A stretch of 64,000 nucleotides of DNA, from assembly GCA_036399495.1 (NCBI GenBank), contig DASWMZ010000224.1, positions 1 to 64,000 of the forward strand, written 5' to 3'. The DNA is from Paradesertivirga sp036399495 (GTDB lineage: Bacteria > Bacteroidota > Bacteroidia > Sphingobacteriales > Sphingobacteriaceae). The notes below the pieces were generated by a model. That model saw only the letters and a list, made by a program, of their open reading frames with translations, was not told where the DNA came from and did no database searches. Within the stretch, counting starts at the first letter, position 1. Every line of letters starts with the position of its first letter. Below, piece after piece: positions 58,992 through 64,000 of the stretch. Made by a program: the position numbers and the translations under genes.

Positions 58992-61076
58992 CTAATCGTA
59001 AAAATTCCAGGTAACACCAAACTTTAAAAGCTTATTCGGCATCGGATATCTGTCGACAGTATAATAACCTTTCGATAATAGACCCTGGTTTACATAGTCG
59101 TACCGTAAAAAGATATTAGCTCGTTTTAACGCAAATTTCGCCCAGATATCAACTATCGGATAAGACTCAAACTCAACATCATCTCCGTTATAAAATTGAC
59201 TCACATTTATGGCGTAAGACGGTGCCGGAAATGGACTATTCCAGCGGGCATCAATACCTAAGTTAGCCGTAATGCTTTTGAATATGCGACTCCCAAAATA
59301 AAAACTATTGTAAGTATAAAGCTCGGGGGTTCTTAATATGCTTGTAAAATCCGTCTTTTGATATACCAGGAAGTTTTCGAGGTTAAACTTGCCAAGGCGC
59401 GACCGCTTAGAAAGCGTTAGCTTTATTAAATTGATGTTCTTATCAAATTGAGCCGGTTTAATTTGAAAGGAGTCTTTAGCGGCCTCAAAATACAGATGAT
59501 TCCCGATAAGATAATAATCTGCTTTTGCACTAAACCCGAACTTGGGATTGATGTAAGCGAAAGACAGGTTACTTGTTTTTGTCTTTTGAAAGTTCTCTTC
59601 CCATTGATGATATGTATAATTGACCCGTTCATAGATTCTCTCGGGAGATTTATTTTGCAGGAAGGCACCCAGAACAATTCTCCCGACAGATCGGCTCAAC
59701 AAAATTTGTGTTTGTGCATCGTACATAAAATCACCGGCGTTTCTTCCCTGAGCTATTTGCTGTAAGTTTCCGGTTATCGATACACGATCACTAAATTGAT
59801 ACCCAATATTTGCTTTGAGGGTTATATTCTGAAATTTGCTGGTTTGATATTCTGTATTTGATTTCAGCGGATTTCGGAATCTTACTGTATCACTTCGCTG
59901 GGTATACCAATATAAATCATGTTGCAAGCCCACATCAAGCTTTAGCTCATTTTTAATAAAGCTTACAGAGCGTCCCCTCAAATAGAAACTATACATAAAC
60001 TCATTTCTAAGATTCTTAACATTTGTAGAATCGTTTGTAAGTGGGATAGTATCGTTTGCAAACCTGGGCAACGCGAAATTTATTGAATCCTGAAGCTCAT
60101 TTTTGAAAAACTTATAGCTCCGATTAGAGTAATTGAAGGCGTGGGAAATTCTTTGTGTAGGAAGGATATTTGAATTTGCCGCTGCACTATCCAGCCTTCC
60201 GATGTAATAAAACTGCTTAAAAAAGTACTCCTTATGCTTCCATTCTTGATGAGGGGATTCCTGCTTATCAAACCTTCTGGACCCGTTTCCTAACCTCACT
60301 ATCTCAGTGCCGCTTCGGTTAGATTTTGTAGCTGTAAAGATTGAATCATTAACTATTGAACCATTTTCAGCTGCCCTTAGGGTATTAAAAAGTGCATTTG
60401 CAAGCAAATTGTAACGCTTATTTTTGGATTCATACCAGGTAAACACAGCTGCATTTAAGTGATCTCCTTTTTGATTACGGTAAAACCCCTCCGAACCTAC
60501 CCGAAAATAATTTGCTCCAATGTTCCAGTTAGGCTTAATGTTTTGAGAATGTGTGACTCTGAATACCTGCTCTTTCAAATTTCCATTTATATAGCTCAAT
60601 GCAGTAAAAGGACTTCTGGCCTTATAATACCGAATAGAATCCTGGGTTAAGCGATATACATCGAGCGAATGAAAACCTGGATCGAATCCAATAGTTTGAG
60701 AAGGCGAATACAACATTTCCCGGTAAGCGAGCCCGAAATTGCCAAGATTTACAGTGGGTCTTTGCGGCTGATTTAATGGATTATAATTGTGAAAGTTCCG
60801 AAATGTAGTGTCCAGTGTCAGTGTTTGGGTACTATCCTGCAATAAACCAAGGGTTGTATACCGTATAAATTTTGAAGTAATAATTAGTGTATCACGGCCT
60901 TCATCTTCGATCTTTCTTAATGAGTCAAGTTCCGCATTTACATCCTGTACAGGCTTTGGCTTCGCTGGTTTTATCACACCTCTTGGCTCTCGCATCCGCG
61001 GATCCTCCGTTTGGGCGAAACTTGTCTTTCCGTAAAGAATAAAAGATAGAGAAATGACCAGGAGAATGCGTTTCAT
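58992..61076 (-). CDS. Putative outer-membrane porin (Porin_10-type)
   Basis: 694 residues, signal peptide about 1-21 (ending SFAQ). The body is dense in alternating aromatic beta-strands, such as WNIGANYFRVGSEGFYRN and NSFYFGSRIFKSITANLGID, ending with the aromatic terminal residue signature FGVTWNFYD expected of an outer-membrane barrel. The Bacteroidetes putative porin family (Porin_10) fits. The start overlaps the punA stop by one base, so its synthesis is linked to lpxK and punA. Substrate unknown. Confidence 0.82.
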   Translation of the reverse strand: MKRILLVISLSFILYGKTSFAQTEDPRMREPRGVIKPAKPKPVQDVNAELDSLRKIEDEGRDTLIITSKFIRYTTLGLLQDSTQTLTLDTTFRNFHNYNPLNQPQRPTVNLGNFGLAYREMLYSPSQTIGFDPGFHSLDVYRLTQDSIRYYKARSPFTALSYINGNLKEQVFRVTHSQNIKPNWNIGANYFRVGSEGFYRNQKGDHLNAAVFTWYESKNKRYNLLANALFNTLRAAENGSIVNDSIFTATKSNRSGTEIVRLGNGSRRFDKQESPHQEWKHKEYFFKQFYYIGRLDSAAANSNILPTQRISHAFNYSNRSYKFFKNELQDSINFALPRFANDTIPLTNDSTNVKNLRNEFMYSFYLRGRSVSFIKNELKLDVGLQHDLYWYTQRSDTVRFRNPLKSNTEYQTSKFQNITLKANIGYQFSDRVSITGNLQQIAQGRNAGDFMYDAQTQILLSRSVGRIVLGAFLQNKSPERIYERVNYTYHQWEENFQKTKTSNLSFAYINPKFGFSAKADYYLIGNHLYFEAAKDSFQIKPAQFDKNINLIKLTLSKRSRLGKFNLENFLVYQKTDFTSILRTPELYTYNSFYFGSRIFKSITANLGIDARWNSPFPAPSYAINVSQFYNGDDVEFESYPIVDIWAKFALKRANIFLRYDYVNQGLLSKGYYTVDRYPMPNKLLKFGVTWNFYD

Positions 61077-61891
61077 TACAAAGATGCGATCAGTTCTTTT
61101 AAGATTGTAGTCATTTTAGGCTCTGCTGTTTCAGCCACCTTAATAATATCTTCGACAGAAACTGGTTGGAGATCTTCCAGGAATCCCTCATCCGTAAGCA
61201 CGGAAATGGCAAAAACCGGCAACCCCATGTGATTGGCCACAATAACTTCGGGCACCGTACTCATTCCAACAGCATCGCCGCCAATAATTTTTAAATATCT
61301 GTATTCTGCTTTAGTTTCAAGATTGGGGCCGGGCACAGAAACGTAAACGCCCTTATGGCATTTTATGTTATTTGTAACGGCGATTTCCATCCCTTTTTTA
61401 ACTAAGTCTCTATTATAAGGTTCACTCATATCAGGAAACCGTGGACCAAGTTCTTCGAAGTTTCTACCTCGCAACGGGTTATCATGCTGCAAATTGATAT
61501 GATCCTCAATAATCATCAGATCGCCCGTTTTATAGTCTGGATTTAAAGAACCGCTGGCATTTGAAACAAAAAGATTCGTTATGCCCAACATCTTCATCAC
61601 CCTTACGGGGAAGGTTATTTGGCGCATATCATATCCTTCATAGAAATGAAGCCGGCCCTGCATTGCCACTACTTTTTTGCCTTGAAGTATTCCAAAAATC
61701 AGCCTGCCGGAATGAAATTCAAGCGTAGATATGGGGAAATTGGGAATGTTTGAATACATCAGCTTATGCTGAATTTCAATTTCGTTGACCAATCCTCCAA
61801 GTCCTGTTCCCAGGATGATTCCAATTTCAGGAACGAAATCACCGATTTTATTTTTGATGTATGCTGTTGTGCTGTATATATTCTGCAACAT
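61076..61891 (-). CDS. punA: Purine nucleoside phosphorylase
   Basis: Cleaves purine nucleosides with phosphate to the base and ribose-1-phosphate. Phosphate/purine motifs: IILGTGLGGLVNEIE near residue 25, STLEFHSGRLIFG, VVAMQGRLHFYEGYDM, FVSNASGSLNPDYKTGD and AVGMSTVPEVIVANHMG. 271 residues fits the trimeric PNP class. The start lies 44 bases inside lpxK (ATG at 61891), and the stop overlaps the porin start. Confidence 0.92.
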   Translation of the reverse strand: MLQNIYSTTAYIKNKIGDFVPEIGIILGTGLGGLVNEIEIQHKLMYSNIPNFPISTLEFHSGRLIFGILQGKKVVAMQGRLHFYEGYDMRQITFPVRVMKMLGITNLFVSNASGSLNPDYKTGDLMIIEDHINLQHDNPLRGRNFEELGPRFPDMSEPYNRDLVKKGMEIAVTNNIKCHKGVYVSVPGPNLETKAEYRYLKIIGGDAVGMSTVPEVIVANHMGLPVFAISVLTDEGFLEDLQPVSVEDIIKVAETAEPKMTTILKELIASL

Positions 61892-62924
61892 AATTTTCGA
61901 TTAAAGCATTAAACCTGGCTTCATCAGGCTGATGAATTTTAGCTGATATCGGCAGGTAATAAACCGGCAAATCTTTTAAAAGTTCCATTAAAGAGCCAGA
62001 TTGTAATCGCTGGGAATCTTTCTCGGTGGTGATGATTAACTTTTTAGTTGATATGCAGGATTTAAACTCACTTGCAAGTTTAGTAATATTTCCGGTGCTG
62101 AAGTTGTGATGGTCGGGATAATCGTGATGAATGATTGTATTTGAAAAACCTTCGAGCTTCTTGTGCAATGGCTGAGGATTAGCTATACCTGTCAGCAAAA
62201 TAATCGTAGTATCCTTTGTAATGGCAGCTAATGGCTTTTCGTCATTTAGATTTAGGGAAATCAAATTTCCATAAGCCAGGAAGGAGAAAAACAGACTCTG
62301 GTTCGAAAAGGGTTTAACTCTTTTTTTTATTTCAGCTCTTTCAGTATCTGATAAATTCTCAGGGCATTTAGAAATCATCAGAATATCTGCACGTTTTCTA
62401 CCGGAGAATGGTTCACGGAAGTTGCCTGCCGGAAGCATTAAAAAGAAATTGTTAAGACGGCTATAATCAAAAAGAAGAATATTTAAACCCGCTTTAACTG
62501 ACCGATGCTGGAATGCATCATCAAGCACAATCACATCATGATTATCTTTCAGCTGATTAATTCCTTCAACTCTTTTTTCCACCACAGCGACGGTTATATC
62601 CTCAAATTTCTTTTTAAACTGTAAGGGTTCATCGCCGGTATTGACGACCAAATCATCCGGTTTAACCAATCGAAATCCCTTTGTTCTGCGTCTGTAACCC
62701 CTGCTTAATACAGCAACTCTTGCTTTTTCTTTCAGCAGGCGTATAATGTATTCAGCCATTGGACTTTTTCCGGCACCCCCAACCACCAAATTACCAATGC
62801 AAATTACCGGAACCGAAAATTTTTCTGAGCGGAAAATTCGGGCATCATACATCGCGTTTCTGAGCCAGATAATAGATCCATAAATAAGTGAGAATGGAAG
62901 TAAAAGAAGGCGCAAATACTGCAT
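61848..62924 (-). CDS. lpxK: Tetraacyldisaccharide 4'-kinase
   Basis: Phosphorylates the lipid A disaccharide precursor at the 4' position on the inner membrane. Start ATG 62924 (MQYLRLLLLPFSLIYGS) gives the N-terminal membrane helix usual for LpxK. The Walker A is GNLVVGGAGKSPMAEYI near residue 45. SRGYRRRTKGFRLV and VIVLDDAFQHRSVKAG follow as family motifs. 358 residues. It is divergent from pruA. With waaA (40411) it represents the lipid A and Kdo part of LPS synthesis in this window. Confidence 0.93.
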   Translation of the reverse strand: MQYLRLLLLPFSLIYGSIIWLRNAMYDARIFRSEKFSVPVICIGNLVVGGAGKSPMAEYIIRLLKEKARVAVLSRGYRRRTKGFRLVKPDDLVVNTGDEPLQFKKKFEDITVAVVEKRVEGINQLKDNHDVIVLDDAFQHRSVKAGLNILLFDYSRLNNFFLMLPAGNFREPFSGRKRADILMISKCPENLSDTERAEIKKRVKPFSNQSLFFSFLAYGNLISLNLNDEKPLAAITKDTTIILLTGIANPQPLHKKLEGFSNTIIHHDYPDHHNFSTGNITKLASEFKSCISTKKLIITTEKDSQRLQSGSLMELLKDLPVYYLPISAKIHQPDEARFNALIENYVAEYIQHNSIHQK

Positions 62925-63050
62925 GAGGTAAAGATAACAATTACATTCTTTGCTTAAAGCGGGATGAAAGCTTCGCAAAATTCATAATAAAATAACCCGC
63001 GGAACAGTTCTTACTATACCGTTCGCCTAATTAATTTATTAAATTGCAGT

Positions 63051-64000
63051 ATGACTAAGGGATTTTTTAAAGTACCGGCAGTAGTTAATGAACCCGTTCT
63101 AAATTATGCTCCGGGCAGCAATGAGCGCAAGCTTTTAAAGGAAGCTTTAAATAACGCTTACGCGGATGAAGCAGATATTCCGATGTACATTGGAGCCGAA
63201 GAAGTGCGAACGGGAGTAAAAAAGGAAATACGACCGCCGCATAATCACCGCAAGGTTATTGGCTATTTCCATGAAGGAAATAAGAGCCATGTGGAAGATG
63301 CTATAAATGCTGCCTTATCAGCGAAAAGCAAATGGGAAAATATGGCATGGGAACAGCGTGCAGCTATTTTTCTTAAGGCTGCTGAGCTGGCGTCCGGCCC
63401 GTACCGCTATAAATTGAATGCCGCAACCATGATGGCTCAATCAAAAAATGCTTATCAAGCGGAGATTGATGCTTCCTGTGAATTGGTGGATTTTTTACGT
63501 TTTAACGTACAATACCTTTCTGAAATTTATTCGCAGCAACCGCCGGTATCGCCGAAAGGCGTTTGGAATCGGGTTGAGCAGCGTCCACTTGAAGGTTTTG
63601 TATTCGCCCTTACACCTTTCAATTTTACAGCAATTGCCGCAAATCTTCCGGCATCTGCTGCCTTGATGGGAAATGTCGTTGTTTGGAAACCAGCAGACGC
63701 ACAAGTGTACTCTGCCAACGTAATTATGCAAATATTCAAGGAGGCCGGTGTTCCTGATGGGGTTATAAATTTAATTTATGTGGATGGGCCAGCTGCCGGA
63801 GAGGTAATCTTCAATCATAAAGATTTTGCAGGCATTCATTTTACTGGTTCAACTAAGGTCTTCCAGGAGATTTGGAAAACTATTGGCACAAACATCCATA
63901 AATACAAAACCTATCCACGGATAGTTGGTGAAACAGGAGGCAAAGATTTTATCCTGGTTCACAGCTCTGCTGATGTAAAAGTGGCGAGTACGGCAATTGT
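63051..64000 (+). CDS. pruA: 1-pyrroline-5-carboxylate dehydrogenase (3' end outside window)
   Basis: The first 316 codons of an aldehyde dehydrogenase oxidising glutamate-gamma-semialdehyde/P5C to glutamate in proline catabolism. The frame opens MTKGFFKVPAVVNEPVLNYA and stays open to the window end. Landmarks: QSKNAYQAEIDASCELVDFLRFN, EGFVFALTPFNFTA, GNVVVWKPADAQ (cofactor) and GIHFTGSTKVF. The GETGGKDFI motif that precedes the catalytic Cys is present. The catalytic cysteine itself lies beyond the window. The pattern is that of the long PruA family rather than a generic ALDH. Confidence 0.92.
   Translation, partial: MTKGFFKVPAVVNEPVLNYAPGSNERKLLKEALNNAYADEADIPMYIGAEEVRTGVKKEIRPPHNHRKVIGYFHEGNKSHVEDAINAALSAKSKWENMAWEQRAAIFLKAAELASGPYRYKLNAATMMAQSKNAYQAEIDASCELVDFLRFNVQYLSEIYSQQPPVSPKGVWNRVEQRPLEGFVFALTPFNFTAIAANLPASAALMGNVVVWKPADAQVYSANVIMQIFKEAGVPDGVINLIYVDGPAAGEVIFNHKDFAGIHFTGSTKVFQEIWKTIGTNIHKYKTYPRIVGETGGKDFILVHSSADVKVASTAI

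Overview
The window looks like chromosomal DNA of a Bacteroidetes (Bacteroidota) bacterium, most likely of the Sphingobacteriaceae. The evidence is a gldKLMN type IX secretion motor, Bacteroidetes-only families (DUF5606, Porin_10-type porin, a PorW/SprE lipoprotein), several TAnnTTTG -7 promoter elements, A/T-rich leaders without clear Shine-Dalgarno sites, and family-typical intergenic repeats. The genus is an inference. The sequence is densely coding and mostly housekeeping. I see no rRNA, tRNA, CRISPR array, transposase or prophage, and no gap without a gene exceeds about 260 bases.

Layout. 1-4458 (+): gldK (5' end outside the window), gldL, gldM, gldN. 4491-13177 (-): uvrC, a class A penicillin-binding protein, a PorW/SprE-like lipoprotein, adenine deaminase. 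13252-19179 (+): F-type ATP synthase genes atpZ, an AtpI-like gene, atpB, atpE, atpF, atpH, atpA, atpG; beta and epsilon are absent. 19322-29557: aldo/keto reductase, a small DUF6496-like basic protein, a VWA protein, sugar kinase, amino-acid permease, fasciclin protein, HemW, a DUF2892-like membrane protein, an AsmA-like protein, a small membrane protein. 29744-34991: malate:quinone oxidoreductase, an ABC ATPase with a tiny membrane partner, a methylmalonyl-CoA mutase catalytic subunit, an unknown anchored protein, an IscA-type protein.

35157-40335 (-) is a tightly overlapping nucleotide-sugar operon (ugd, UDP-xylose synthase, galE, rfbB, CpsB-type phosphatase). It is followed by waaA (+). 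41609-48351 (-) is a co-directional run panB, rluA-family, acyltransferase, glycosyltransferase, cruF-like, ispH, crtW, hemH. Its centre reads as a late carotenoid-tailoring module (hydration, ketolation, glycosylation, acylation) next to an isoprenoid-precursor enzyme. 48608-51647 (+): carA, eno, an FtsB/DivIC-like gene. 51695-63050: small secreted protein, VWA-like membrane protein, fabG, cysteine-rich CWC protein, msrB, rlmH with a 37-aa membrane microprotein, DUF5606 protein, cyclophilin, a secreted amidotransferase-like protein, then lpxK-punA-porin. 63051-end (+): start of pruA.

How the parts fit. Envelope functions dominate: type IX secretion, peptidoglycan (PBP), LPS (waaA, lpxK), nucleotide sugars for surface polysaccharide, AsmA-like protein, porin and membrane carotenoids. 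Core metabolism (ATP synthase, enolase, carA, mqo, panB) is interleaved. I did not find a convincing wholly new system. The strongest leads are the carotenoid glycoside-ester module, the minimal ABC pair, the structured repeat between atpH and atpA, the terminator-like hairpin after atpE, the secreted amidotransferase-fold protein, and the microprotein after rlmH.
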